Positions 1-11,970 of a DNA stretch of 64,000 nucleotides are shown here, piece after piece (the stretch's first letter is position 1; each line of letters starts with the position of its first letter). The DNA is from Atherinomorus stipes (Eukaryota > Chordata > Actinopteri > Atheriniformes > Atherinidae). The notes under the pieces are model-generated. The model saw only the letters and a program-made list of their open reading frames with translations. It was not told the origin of the DNA and made no database searches. Location: assembly GCA_023101725.1 (NCBI GenBank), contig JALJCO010001097.1, positions 1 through 64,000 on the forward strand, written 5' to 3'. The position numbers and the translations under genes are program-made.

Positions 1-975
1 TACGGCTCCGTGTTACATGGCAGCAACTGGATAGCAACACATTGATCATTTTGAACACACAACATGGCTGATTCAGAAAAAAAACAACATATTATCAGAT
101 AAAGTGAGAAAAAGAAGAAACAAAAGTGACAAACGCAAGAGAGAAAACAAGAGTCAATGTTGGACTGACTTTTACTGGCAGGAGAGATCTCAGAGAAGAG
201 GCAGGATGCTGGTGTAGTTTCTCTGTAATCAAATATCGATCAGAAAATCAAACATGATAATCGTAACAGCAACACCTAACACTGAATATACAGTAAAAAG
301 ATGTTTGTCAAATTCAGTGGCATTATAAAAAAACCAAATGAATATATCAAATGCTCAGAGGCCACTTCTCTGAGTTGTGTTTGTCTTTTCTAGTTTGTCT
401 ATAGCCATCTATTCCAGTCGAGTAACACATGCTGGACCCATTGCATCCTTTTAAATGTGTTAAGAACTCAGTTGCACATGGGCCTTATGCACTGAGCCTA
501 ATACTCCTGAGCATACAGAAGCACAATGGCAAGACAGATCTGGTATCGCGCTGACAAAGATCTACAACTGCTGCTATTGTGTCGTTGATGTGCTGCTTTC
601 AATGCACAGCTGGTCTAGACAAAGAGTTGTGCACGCTCTGCACCTATGTGTAAAGAAACAGAGGCGGCAAAAAAGAGTAATGTGGAGAAAGTAGCTGTTG
701 ACCACCCACCTTTCATTTCCTCTCAAGGGCAAAGGAGCAAACATCTTTGAAAACAACAACTTCAAAACATGGTATTGTGCTTTCTTTTGAAAAAGATCCA
801 AAGGTCAAAACATATTACGGCACAGGCCAGTCTGCAGACAAGCTGATGAAAAACAAGATCAACAAGATCAAGTGGAGGATAAGTTTAGATTGCCTTAAAA
901 TGTTTCAAGTGTATAAAAACTAAGAAAAGATGGTGCTGCAGGTGTCCCTCAAATCTCTGGTGTTCATGGAAGGGA
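1..975. other. AT-rich non-coding stretch
   Basis: I see no gene, RNA or clear repeat here. The only long reading frame (about 75 codons, minus strand) has no recognisable domain and is of a length expected by chance. Confidence 0.5.
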
Positions 976-1270
976 ATAATTAAGTGAAGGCAGAGGACAA
1001 TGCAAAGATGAAAAAAAAAATCCAGGTCCAGGCACCCAAAGAGGTATGAAATGTAATGGGCTAGAATTTGTTAAAAATACACCAGTGTGTATCGGCTTGT
1101 GCCTTCTTCAGGGTTTAGTGACAAACTAAAAAAAGCAGTCAGTATACATGATATAGATATAGTTCTGGCCTATTATATTGAAGGCCTTTTACAGTTCATA
1201 CCTCTTTGAGTGCCTGGACCTGGATTTGTTTTCCATTTTTGGATTGTCCTCTGTCTTCACTGAAAATAGT
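976..1270. mobile_element. MITE-like fold-back element
   Basis: Two arms of about 80 bp are inverted copies of each other: 976-1056 and 1190-1270, separated by about 133 bp. The best block (1018-1056 against 1190-1229, containing CCAGGTCCAGGCAC) matches at roughly 37 of 39 positions. A second block (about 980-1006 against 1243-1265, containing GGCAGAGGACAATGC with one mismatch) extends the arms. There is no coding capacity. A non-autonomous DNA transposon or fold-back repeat is the likely origin. I could not identify a target-site duplication, so the superfamily is open. Confidence 0.6.
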
Positions 1271-2940
1271 TCAAGCATGAAAACTAAAACGTTCTTCAGT
1301 GCACAGCCTTCAATATCTACAATACCAATAAAGGTGTTTTATATGGCTGGAGCAATTAGTAAAAACAAGCACATATTGTAGGATAGTTCTAACCTTGGGT
1401 AGCTGTTTCTCCAGACTTTCAGGGGAATCAAACTTAAACCAGACAAACAGACCAGCAAACATATTTTATGGTGAAGAAACTTCAAGCATCAGAGCTCTTG
1501 AGTGCTAAAAGCTATCAAAACCTCTTTCAAAACTGTTGCTCTGAAACATGCACAGAAATCGCCTAAGTTCAGTGTATCCAAAGCCAACTGATGTCTAAGC
1601 ACAACATTAGTTCAAAGCTCATTTGAACACTGAACCTGGACCAGGGCCCATGACGAATTGATACCCTCTGAAGATGACATTCCCAGGAAATCGATTCCTG
1701 CTTTAATCAAACAGCAGCCTGTGAGAAATGGGAAGGGTTAAAGTGACACACAAATGCACGCGCACACTCTCAAAGTTACAGTTCGAGTTTATGTTTATTC
1801 CCCTGTTTTCATTTTGCCCTCCCACTTACGCACTGAAAATACACAAACACACTCGCACACATGCACAAAGCGATTATCACCAAAGGTACGTATGCCTGCT
1901 TGTAGCTGTTCCCACAGGGAAATACGCTGTACAGCTTTCTCCAGTCTCATTTTTCACTGTCTGCTTATGATGCCCCATGTGTGCACACTGACTTTCATTT
2001 AACCCCACACAATACCCACACGCACACACAAACACGCACACTTACTTGCATGTATGATGCCAACCCCCTCCTTTCTTTCTCTGTCTCTTTTCTCAAACAT
2101 GCACAGTTTCTCCCTGTACTTGTGCATTGCACTGCAAAGGCTAAAATGACTGTAAATGTTGCCTCCACCAGCATTCTGGAGCCACTCAGTGAAGCAACTG
2201 TGACACTTGACAACCAAGGCTCTTCACCCAGTTGCACATACTCTAAGATGTAACAAAGTACAAGTATCATCATGTTCAGGGTGAGGGCAGCTGAGCTGAT
2301 AAATAAAGGGAATTTGCTTCAGAGCAGTAAACAAAGATTTAAAATGCTCCAAAGTGAAAGAAAGTTTACTTGCAGAATGGTCCGGGAAAGTGCTAAGCTA
2401 CCAGAGGAGAGCTATTAAGCTGGTAGGAAGTCTGGGGTTTTGCTCAAGGACACTACAGCAAATGGGAGCGGCTGCCATCACAAGAGGGACTTAAAGCTTC
2501 CATCTGAAGGTCTTCTTCCCGCTGGACAACAGCACTCATAGAAATACTGCACATGTTGTGCATTTATTCATATCCAGACAGCATGGAGGAAGATTTGCAC
2601 TGCAAAGGATAAATATTGACTCCTGCATCCCCTCATTGTCTGATTTAATGTAATAGTTTGCTGTCAGCATATCTGTGTCAATTAAATGTATTCACGATGC
2701 CAAGACAACAAAACTGACTTTGGTAATTGAGCTACATTTCTGCGAGTTCCACTCAAAGGTCAAAGTTTTCATTTTTCCCATGAAATATTGCAATCAATCT
2801 AATCTTCTGGATAGATTTAAGCAACACTTCAAATGGTCCATCTACACAGAGGAATAATCCTACTGATTTATATCAACGTTGACTTTTCATGTGGTTCTAG
2901 TAACAACATGTTATAGGAAGGGACACGCCACAATAAAGGG
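1271..2940. other. AT-rich non-coding stretch with short CA-rich tracts
   Basis: Imperfect CA-rich microsatellite tracts lie at about 1828-1866 and 2010-2046. The overlapping 60-90-codon frames across them are products of these repeats. Nothing else is recognisable. Confidence 0.45.
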
Positions 2941-2943
2941 GGT

Positions 2944-2962
2944 GATGATGATGATGATGATG
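2944..2962 (+). repeat. (GAT)n microsatellite
   Basis: About six GAT units sit just ahead of the G-rich block and may mark its edge. Confidence 0.8.
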
Positions 2963-2964
2963 AA

Positions 2965-5900
2965 GGAGGGATTAAAAGAGAGGAAGGAAAAAGGAGGAGG
3001 GGGGGGGGGAGGCCTTGGGGGGGGGTGTAGTCTTTAGGTAGTGAGGTCGGGTTAGGGGACCCCCCTAGGTGGAACACGAAAGGAAGGGAGGGGAAAGGGA
3101 AGGAGAAAGGAGGGGACGGTCAGATGATGGGAGAGAAGTAGGGAAGGAGGGAGGGGGAGGGAGGGAGGGAGGGGGGAGGGAGAGGCGAGGGGGGGGGGGG
3201 AGGTGGAGGGAGGGAGGGAGAGGGAGGGGGAGGGGGGAAGGGAGGGGAAGGGGGGTGGAGGGAGGGGGGAGGGAGGGGGGGGGGGGGGGGGAGGGGGGAA
3301 GGGGGGAGGGGAAGAGGGGGGGAGAGGGGAGTAAGGGTTTGATTGGGAGTAATAGAGAGGAGGGAGGGGGGGTGGGGGGGGGGTGGGCTTGTTAATGAAT
3401 GTAAATTAATAATTAAATTTAATTAACAAGGAGGAGCAAGAGAAAAAAAAAGGAGGAAGAAGGAGGAGAAGAAGGATGGAGGGAAAGAAAGAAGGAAGAA
3501 TGATGAAGGGTGGGGGGGGGGGGAGACGAGGTGTGGGGGTGGAGGTAGTGAGGGCGGGTGGGAAAGGGAATGAAGATGAGGGGCAGAGGTGAGAGGGGAA
3601 TAAGATAACGGAAGGTTAAAGGTGAGGAATGAATGAAAGGTAGGCTAAGAAAGGCGAGTGAGTGAGTAAATATTTGGTAGATAATAATAGGGGGGGGGGG
3701 GGGTGGGTGAGTGGGGGAAGGAAGGGAGGGAAAGGGGTTCTGATTCTAAGGCGGGGGGAGGGAATGAGAGAGAAGGGGGTGGAGAAGAAGAAAGTAGAAA
3801 TAATTTTTTTTTCAAGAGAAGGGAGATAGGGGGGTGAGGGAGGTGAATTGAAGTAGAGGGGGGAGAGGTTGGGATGGGTTTTAAGGGGTGAGGTGTGAAT
3901 AAATTAAAAGATAAATGGGGAAGGGATTCGGGTGAATTTTTTTTTATAAGGGTATGGAAGGGGGTAGGAGGAGAGGAGTGGGAGGAGGGGGGAGAGGGGG
4001 AAGGAGATGGAAAGGGGTGGGGGAGGAGAAAATAGAGAGAAAGGAAGGAAGATGAAATGATTGAATGTAAGGTAGAGAAGGGTAGAATGTGGTCTTAACT
4101 TAATTATTTAAAGGAGGGGAGGGAGGCAGGAGAGGGGAGAGGTGGATGGAGATTATTGAATTTACTAAGATTTAAAAGGTTTAAGAGATTGGAATGAATG
4201 AAGAGGGAGAGGAGGGACAAGAGGGGCAAGAGAGGAGGAAGAGGAAAGGTAGGAGGGGATAGTGGGAGAGGGATAGAGGGAAATAAAGAAGGGGAAGAAA
4301 AGGAGGGAGGTAAAAAAGAGGGAGGGAGGAGTAAGGGAGGGGTAAAGGAAGAAGTGGTTATGGGTGGGTGGGGGAGGGGGGGGGGGGGGGATTAGGGGGG
4401 GATTAAAGGGGGATAAGAGGATAAGATATAAAAGGAAGGTGGATGGAGGGGGGGGGTGGGATGGGTGATGTGGTGAGAGTGGATAAGGAGGGATGGGGTG
4501 TGGTGGGGGGAGGAGGAGTGAGGTGGGGGAGAGAGGGGGGAAGGGGAATGGGATAAGGGGAGGGGGGGGGGGAAGGAATAGGGGATTGGAATGGGGGAGA
4601 GAAAGGATAATTAGGACATTTATGACAGGGAAGGGGGGTAAAAATGATGGGATAGTTGGGGAAAAGAGCAAGAGAGGTGGAGGGGGGGTGGTAGAAGGGG
4701 GAATGGAAGGGAAAAGGGGGGAGGCCATGGGGGTGGTGGTGGGGATTAATCACCGAGAGGAGGAGGGGGAGGGGTTTGGGAGGGGTTGGACTTTTCGGGG
4801 GGAAGGAGGTTGAAGGGAAAGGGATTTAGGGGAGATCCAAAAAAAAAAAGGAAGGAGGCGGGGCAGGAGGTGGGGGGGGGTCCGGGGGGAGGAAGGGGGG
4901 CCCCGGGAGGTGAGGAAGGGGAAGAAGGGAAAGATAGCAGAGCAAAGATAAAAAAAGGGCCGGCAAAAACAGGGGAGGGGGGGGGTGGGGGGAGGGGGGG
5001 GGGGGGGGGGGGGAGGGATGGGGAGAGAGGAGAGAGACAGGGGAGAGAGGGAAAAAGGTGCAAAAAAAGGGGGAAGAGGAGGGGAGGGGGGGGGGGGGGG
5101 AAAGGGAAGAAATAAGCAAGGAGAAGGGAGGAGGGGGGAGAAGAGAGAGAGGGAGGAAGGGGTGGGGGCCCGAGGAGGGGAGGAGGGGGGGGGGTGGGGG
5201 CCGAACAAAAAGGAAGGAGGGAAGGGAGGGGGTGGGGGGGGGGCGGGAGGCAAAGAAAAAAGAGCAATGGAAGTGAGAAGAGGCGGGGGGGGCGGGTGGG
5301 GGGGGCGGGGGGCCCGGAGAGAGGGGGGAGGGAGGAAAGGGAGGGGGCGGCGGGGGCCCGGATGGGGCGAGGGGAGGGGAGGGAAGGAGGGAGGGAGGGA
5401 GGGGGGAGGGGGGAGCCGGGGCGGTGAGGGGAGGGAGGGAGGAGGGGAGGGGGGAGGAGGGAAGAGGAGGAGAGAAGGAAAGGTGGAGGAAGGGGGAGGG
5501 GCGGGGGGGGAGGGTGGGGGGGGCGGGAGGGGAAGGTGGGGGAGGGTGGTGGGGGGGAGGGAAGGGGGGAGGGGGGGGGGGGAGGGGGGAGGGGGGGAGA
5601 GGGGGGGCTGGGACCGGTGGGAGGCTGGGGGGAGGGGAGGGAGGGGGGGAGGGCGGGGGGGCGAGTGGCGGGAGAGGAGGTGGGGGGAGAGGTTGGGGGG
5701 GTGAGGTTGGAGGGTGGGAGTAGGAGGAGGTGGACCAAAGGAAGTGAGGTCGAGAGAGGGGGGGAGGTCGAGGAGGGAGGGCGGGTGAGGGGGGGTGTAG
5801 GGAGGGTGTGAGGATGGTGGGGGTGGGGGAGGGGGGTGGGGGGGGCCCAAGAGGGAGGAGGGAGGGTCGAGTAGGTAGGAGGGGGGTCGGAGGGGCGGGG

Positions 5901-7690
5901 GGGGGGGGGGGAGGGGTGAGGAGGCGGGGGGGGGGGGGGGGGAGAGGGGGGAGAGGGCGGGGAGAGTGATGGAGTGAGGAGGGAGGAGAGATGGGATAAA
6001 GATGGGAGAGGGGGGGTGGGGAAGAGAGGGTTGGGGGGGTGATTGGGGGGGAGGGCCGGCCGTGGCTGAGGGAGAGGGTGGTGAGGAGGGGTGGGAGGGG
6101 TGAGGGAGGGGAGGGGGGGGGGTAGGGGTGGGGGGAGGGGAAGGTGGGGGGGGGGGGGGGTGGGAGGGGGGTGGGGGGGGGGGGGGGGGGGGGGGGGGGT
6201 GGAGGGCGGGGGGTGGGGGGGGGGCAGAGCGGGGTGGGGGGGGGGGGGGGGAGGTGGGGGGGGGTGGAGCGGGGGGGGGGGAGGGTGGGGAGGAGGGGAG
6301 CAGAGGGTGGAGTGAGTGGGAGGGCGTGGCGGGGGGAGGGGTAGGAGGGGTGGGGGTGGGGGCGGGGGGGAGGGGGGGGGGGTAGGGGGGGGGGGGGCGG
6401 GGCGCGGGGGGGGGGGGGGGGGGGGGTGTGAGGGAGGGAGGCGGGGGGCGAGGGCCGGTGGGAGGGGGGGGAGGGAGGAGAGGGGGAGGGGGGGGGGGGC
6501 CAGTGCAGGGGAAGAGGGAGGGAGGGGGGGGGCGGGGGGGAGGGGGGGGGGGGGTATCGGTGGGGGGGGGGGGGGGGGTTAGGGGGGGGGGGGGGGGGGG
6601 GGGCGGGGGGGGAGGGAGGGGGGGGGGGGGGAGTGGGGGGGGGGGTGGGGGCAGGTGGGGGGGGGGAGGGCCGTGGGAGGGGGGAGGGGGAAGGGGAGAG
6701 GAGGGGGGGAGGGGGGAGGGGGGTGGAGGGGAGGCGTGTCTGAGGGGAGGAGTGTGGGGTAGGGGGGGGGGGGGTGGAGGGAGAGGGGGGGGGGGGGGGG
6801 GGGGGGGTGGGGGGGGGGAGGCCTGGAGGAGGGAATAGGGTGGGAGAGAAGAGGAAGGGGCAGAGAAAGAATAAGGGATTACATATAGCTTGTGGTATGG
6901 GTGCAGAGCCTCGTAAGTGAAATGAAGGAAAAAGAGATAAAAATAGAGGAGAGGGAATAAAGGTATGAACTAATAAGTGGCTGAGCTGACTAGATAGCAT
7001 AAGAGGCGGATTGGGGGGAACAGTGGGGGGAGAGTTAATGATCAATAACTAATCGTCTGTGGCTGGGGGAGGTTGGGGGGGGGCGTGGGAGGGGGGGGGG
7101 GGAGAGAGGGGGAGTGGAATGAGGGGAATATAAAGAGTAAAAAAGAATAAAAATAAATAGGAATATAATATAAATACAAAAGGTAGGGGAGGGGTGAGGG
7201 TGGGGGGGGGGGGGGTGAGGGGAGGAGGAGGGGGGGCTGGAAAAAAAAAGAGAGAGGAAAGGGGGGGGGGGAGGGGAGGGGTGGAGGGACGGAGAGAAGA
7301 GGGGAGGAGAGAGGAGAGGAGGGGGGGGGAGGGGGGGGGGGGGGGGGGGGGGAAACGGGGGGGCGGGGGGGGGGGGGGCGGGGGGGGAGGAAGCGGCGGG
7401 GGGGGAGGGGGGGGGGGGGGGGGGAGGGGGGGGGGGGAGGGGAGGGGGGGGGGGGGCTCGGGGGAGGGGGGTGCGGAACGGGGGAGGGGGGGGGGGGGGG
7501 GGTGGGGGAGGGGGCGGGGGGGGGGAGAGGCCGTAAGGAGGGGGGGAGAGAAGGAAGGGGAGGGGGGGAGGGGGGAGGAGGGGGGGAGATGAGGAGGGGG
7601 GGAGGGAGGGGGAGGAGGAGGAGGGGGGGTGGAGGGAGGGGAGGGGAGGGGGGGGAGAAGTGTGGAGAGATTGGTGGATGGGTGGGTGCG
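2965..7690 (+). repeat. 4.7-kb G-rich homopurine low-complexity block
   Basis: The plus strand is overwhelmingly G and A in GGAGG/GGGGA-type runs, with G homopolymers beyond 20 bases (for example within 7323-7352 and 6780-6808). C and T are rare. AT-richer islands break it at about 3395-3425, 3885-3960, 6840-7040 and 7125-7185. The long minus-strand frames (up to about 740 codons) encode only Pro/Ser/Leu, and the plus-strand frames only Gly/Arg/Glu, as such composition forces; none is a gene. It is probably a degenerate purine satellite able to form G-quadruplex or triplex DNA. A consensus or assembly artefact in hard-to-sequence DNA is a serious alternative, at least for exact G-run lengths. 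Confidence 0.85.
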
Positions 7691-10600
7691 TCCCTTTAAA
7701 ACCACAATAACAGTGCTTTATTTTAAGTAAAGTGTACAGTTTTTGAATGGGTTTGAAATATTTGATATATTTGTATGCTCTTTGGTTACCCGTTAATTTT
7801 AAATCTGCCATAATTTTCTTCTCCTTTAGGAGTCATAACAGCAAATCATCCACCTCCATCTCCAGCTTCATTTCTCCAACTGATTTGCATATTGATTTGG
7901 CATACTGTAAGGGTTTGCACAACTCTCTGCATTCCTCAGGGTTTGGGACCAGCACAAGGAAGAAATGGCTTGTTCCCCCTTCATCTGGATTCTTCATCTG
8001 GCATCATTGTCCAATCAAAATTTCATTGTGTCTAATATGGGGATTAAGGGTCCAATATCCATTGAACCAATGGAAGTTCTATTAGCTTTAACTTTAAGCT
8101 CTCTGTTAAATTTTACATTTTTGCATACCAGATTAAGGTGATTGACATTGTGAAAATTAAACTTAGTAGACGTTTGCTTGTGTAGTACTTTTACAGTCTT
8201 TGTGTATTTTATAAAGAAGCGTTGTAGTAATTGTTTGGTTTACATACAACACTATTAGACCAATATGTACATAATCTGTGCAACATTAGGCTGTGGAATT
8301 GTTCCTCTTACTGATGACAAAAAACAAACAAAAAAAACATCCAATCAGAATAGCTCTCTCAATTTTTTGAGTTATACATTAGTTTTCTGTTAACTATTGC
8401 ATTAAATTCTCTGAAGTCACTCAGGGATAAACAAAAAAAGAATTAGTCTACTAATTGTAGGTTGCAGACAGACTCGCGTAGCAGAAATGTAATCATTCCT
8501 ACCTTGATGTTTTACTGTGATGAGGTTATACTTTGTTCAACTTTGGGTTAAAATAATTAAATAAGAAGAGGCTTTAAAAAAAAAGTGATTCATAAGAATC
8601 TGAAATCTAATTCAAACTTTTATTTTCTTTTGGCAAAACATGTGACGTTTATTTGAAGCTCAAGGACCTCCAATAATTAGTGAGGGTTAAAGTGTGAAGT
8701 AAAAAATGAGATTTAAATTAATGTTTAGTTATTCTGACTGAGCCAGTGAAACAGAGTGAACTTCTTCCACTCTGCTGCCCTTTCTCTGTCATCATGAAGG
8801 GAATGTGTACTGGTGTGTCTGTAGCATGTGTGTCTAGATTGATGCCATCCAGGGCAGTAGCGTGATTGAAACACCTCCTCACCATAAAGCTGTCGTGTGC
8901 GTGATGGAGTCGCAGGGTCATTTTATGCATCACACCTGTCCCCCTTCCTCCCCACTCTGACACCCAATCAAATAAGAAAATGGGCATATTTGTTTTCCTG
9001 GCCTTGAGAGGGCTTGTGCAGCTGGCTGTACTTTCCTGTTTGACTGTGTGCTGTGCACATTAATGTCTAAGCAGAAGACAGATAGACAGACAGGATGTCA
9101 GAAAGAAAGAACATAAGAAGGACATACAAGGCTGTTAAAAGATGAACAACTCCTAGCATGGAAGCTGTGGTTTCATACTTAACCATCTCACACACAAACG
9201 CACAAGCAGAAAGAGTAAAAATAACTGTTTTTGGTTTCTTTTTTAAAATAATAATTTAAGTAAAAACATAAAGTACTTCTGAAGTACTTGAACATGCTGT
9301 AAAATGCAATACATTCCTTTATTTTAACAAGCAAAAAAACAAACAAAAACACAAATTATGATCACTGGTATGAACTTTTTAGCTCAAAAATGACTTCACC
9401 CATTGAGAATCAAGACACGAATTTAAAAAAAAAATCTAAGCTTTGCTTGATTACAGCCTCTTAAATCTGAAAGGTTTTCTGTCAAACCTGACAGAGTACT
9501 TTATGTCCACTGAACACTTAATTTATTGTGGGCAAAGTTCATGAATCACCCTTAAGTCAAGGGTGTTTCCTATACCATTTATTTATTTTATTCATCCATC
9601 CATCAACTTTCTGCTAAATAAACACAAGATTGTATGAAGAGTCTGATCAGGCCACTGGAAGTAGCCAATCAGAGCAGGCTGACTCTTTCTGGATAGAGAG
9701 CAGATCTTTACTTTTGTTGTCAAAGTAAATCTATAAGCACATTTCAGCTTATCACACTGTTAGAGCTTCAGAGAGATTTTAACAGGATGTTACCAATCCT
9801 GGGAACACGAGGACCTTGTAGGAAAAAGACTGAACTAAAAGTGAGCCTTTTCTCTCTTTACGGCAAGAGATGACTCGTTGCTATAGCAGCTTCCGTCCTC
9901 CTCACTGTAACTTGTCTTTTCCCTGCTATTCCACGATACACCTGACTCACTCAACACTAGGATGCCAGCTTCCCTCCTAAAAATAGCACAAAAAGGCCTC
10001 TAAAATAATGACCCTGGTTGGCTGCCGTTGTGTCTAAGGCTGGCAAGACAAACGACATCTATTCCCGCTCAGTGCTTTTAATCAGCTTGTGATAATTAAC
10101 GCCACACTCCATTGGCCAAACAAATATCTTTGTCAAGGTGCTCGTTGCTGTACAAGTTCTTCTCCTGTTCTCAGACAAGATAACAAGCAGTCTTTAATTG
10201 CCTTAATTTTGTGTGGTAGTGGTATTATAGAGATCACTGTGTGCTATTGCCATCTCTTCCCTCCCCTCTCCCTTCTTCGTCTCCTCCTTTTCCACAACTA
10301 TATAAAATATTTCATCTTGTTGGGGTGGTGGGCATCAGACTTTAATAAAGTGAGCGACCTTGTGGGATTGCAGAAGGGGTAGATTAAGTTTGCCTTCCCT
10401 ACTGGCAGAAGCAGACAACTCTGTGGGGTTTCTTATCTGGAGCTTTACTTAATTACCTGCTTTAATTCTAACATTCTCTAAAATGACCCCTCACCACGTT
10501 GAGACAGGCTGTTTTAATTAAACAAATGAATATGTCGCTTATCGAGAAGGATCAGAACTCTCGTTTGTCACAGTAACAGTTAAGGATGCTGCTGATGATC

Positions 10601-11784
10601 AAGTTAGCTGGGACTTGGTCCCAGTCTCACCACACACAGACGATGGAGGAGCAGATACTATCTAGTTACTGTATGTGGTACTGTATTGATATGGAAGATA
10701 CAAACAAACCCATTAGACATAGCAGACATGTCTAATTAGTCACAATGTAATCTGATGAGCTTCTTAATGGAGCTAGTTGTACCTTATTATGATGTTAAAA
10801 GGTTTATATCCCAAACTGGGAAGGTGATGAGGGTTAAGAAGTGAAAACATAGAAAATGGAAAAGTACTGCAAATAAACACATCAGTCTCCCAGATGTCCC
10901 AAACATCACTAATACTGGGCAGGCAGCTTGTTTGTGGTAGTTATACAACAACATCTTAAACATGTGTAGAGGGTTCCTCTGCTACACTGCTTGGCCAAAT
11001 TTAATGGGAGAAGTGTCAGAGAAGCCATTATACCAGCAGGGGCCCCACACAGCCCTATTACATATGGCTGCTGGCTGATAATGTGTATTAGCAGGAGACA
11101 GAGGAGGCAAGGTGAGGATAAGTGATTTTGCAGTGGCTGGCTAAGTAGGACAAAGGGGGGAAGAGGAGTAGGAGATAGAGAAAGCAGATCAACGGTAAAA
11201 CTTTGTGATCGGACCATCACAGCTTTTGTCGTACATGGACAAACTGACCTTTTTGCTAGAAGAGTAAAGGAGAGGACTGGGTACCGAACTTGCGTTTCTT
11301 TTTGGAAACTGCGTGCCAAAGCTGCCAGTGCCGCTGTTAAAAACAATTCTGTGACCCTTCAGAATCAGTGTCTCTTCCGGGGCGATGTCATGAAATGGGC
11401 GTAAAACATGTTGCAATTGGTCGAGAGCTTCGTGGTTCAGTACAGTCAGCCATCTTACTTCCGTGTTGGAAATTAGACACATAAAAAAACTAATATTTAA
11501 CACCAAATTAGTTTCTATAGTAGTGATGGGAACATATTTGGCTTATAAATGCCTGTATTTGACTCTTGGAACGTTTGAAAAGCATGATACAGCTCCTTTA
11601 AAGGTACCATTAAACACAGGGTCGAGATTTGATGAGGCTGTCTGTGATTGGCTGTAAAGTTACACGAGGTTAAGCCATGCAGGAAAAACACGTATGCGGT
11701 CTACCCGACTTCCGTCTACTTCTTCCTCTTCATGCTTGAATGCGGATGGCAAACGTCGCTTCCATTTAGGTCGGCTGGATAGTC
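7691..11784. other. AT-rich non-coding stretch
   Basis: No exon or RNA gene is recognisable. The repeat tail at 7817-7960 is listed separately. A segment near 10080-10140 (TTAATCAGC, CATTGGCCAAACAAATATC) is rich in homeodomain- and CCAAT-like motifs but proves nothing. Confidence 0.4.
7817..7960 (-). mobile_element. LINE 3' end-like fragment
   Basis: Read on the minus strand, this contains GCCAAATCAATATGC and, about 50 bases on, CTCCTAAAGGAG preceded by CTGTTATGA. These resemble the end of a very common teleost LINE, whose copies read GCCAAATCAA(C/T)ATGC followed by GCTGTGGCGACCCCTAAAG. The fragment is diverged and has no coding part. I rely on remembered consensus here, so the family is not named. 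Confidence 0.4.
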
Positions 11785-11970
11785 CCAATAGTCTGTTTGC
11801 AAGTGAACAGACACCCTAGTCATTCAGGTGGACCAAAGTCCGCTTCTTTGGTGTGCACCAGGATGCGGTTGGAGTTCACACAGCACCAAATGAAGCAAAC
11901 TATCCAAGGAAGTGGACCACGGCCTGTTTAAGGTGGCCAAAACATCCACAGTGTGAATGCACCCTAAGGA
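11785..11970 (-). mobile_element. possible hAT-type terminal fragment
   Basis: On the minus strand this begins TTAGGGTGCATTCACAC and continues with GGTCCACTT and GGACTTTGGTCC motifs. This resembles the AGGGTGCGTTCACAC ends of a widespread teleost DNA-transposon family. Only one end is recognisable, and the other boundary and any target duplication are not seen. Confidence 0.35.

Noticed and set aside
3069..6838. Plus-strand glycine/arginine/glutamate-rich frames
   Set aside because: Direct translation of GGN, GAG and AGG runs; not RGG proteins, since no other domain or gene structure accompanies them.
4746..7045. Long minus-strand proline-rich reading frames of about 330, 366 and 739 codons
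   Set aside because: They are forced by C-rich homopyrimidine sequence on that strand (CCN, CTN, TCN codons). They have no domain, no splice context and no start selection, and overlap in several frames.
7035..7811. Minus-strand proline-rich frames of 218-258 codons
   Set aside because: Same composition artefact at the right end of the G-rich block.
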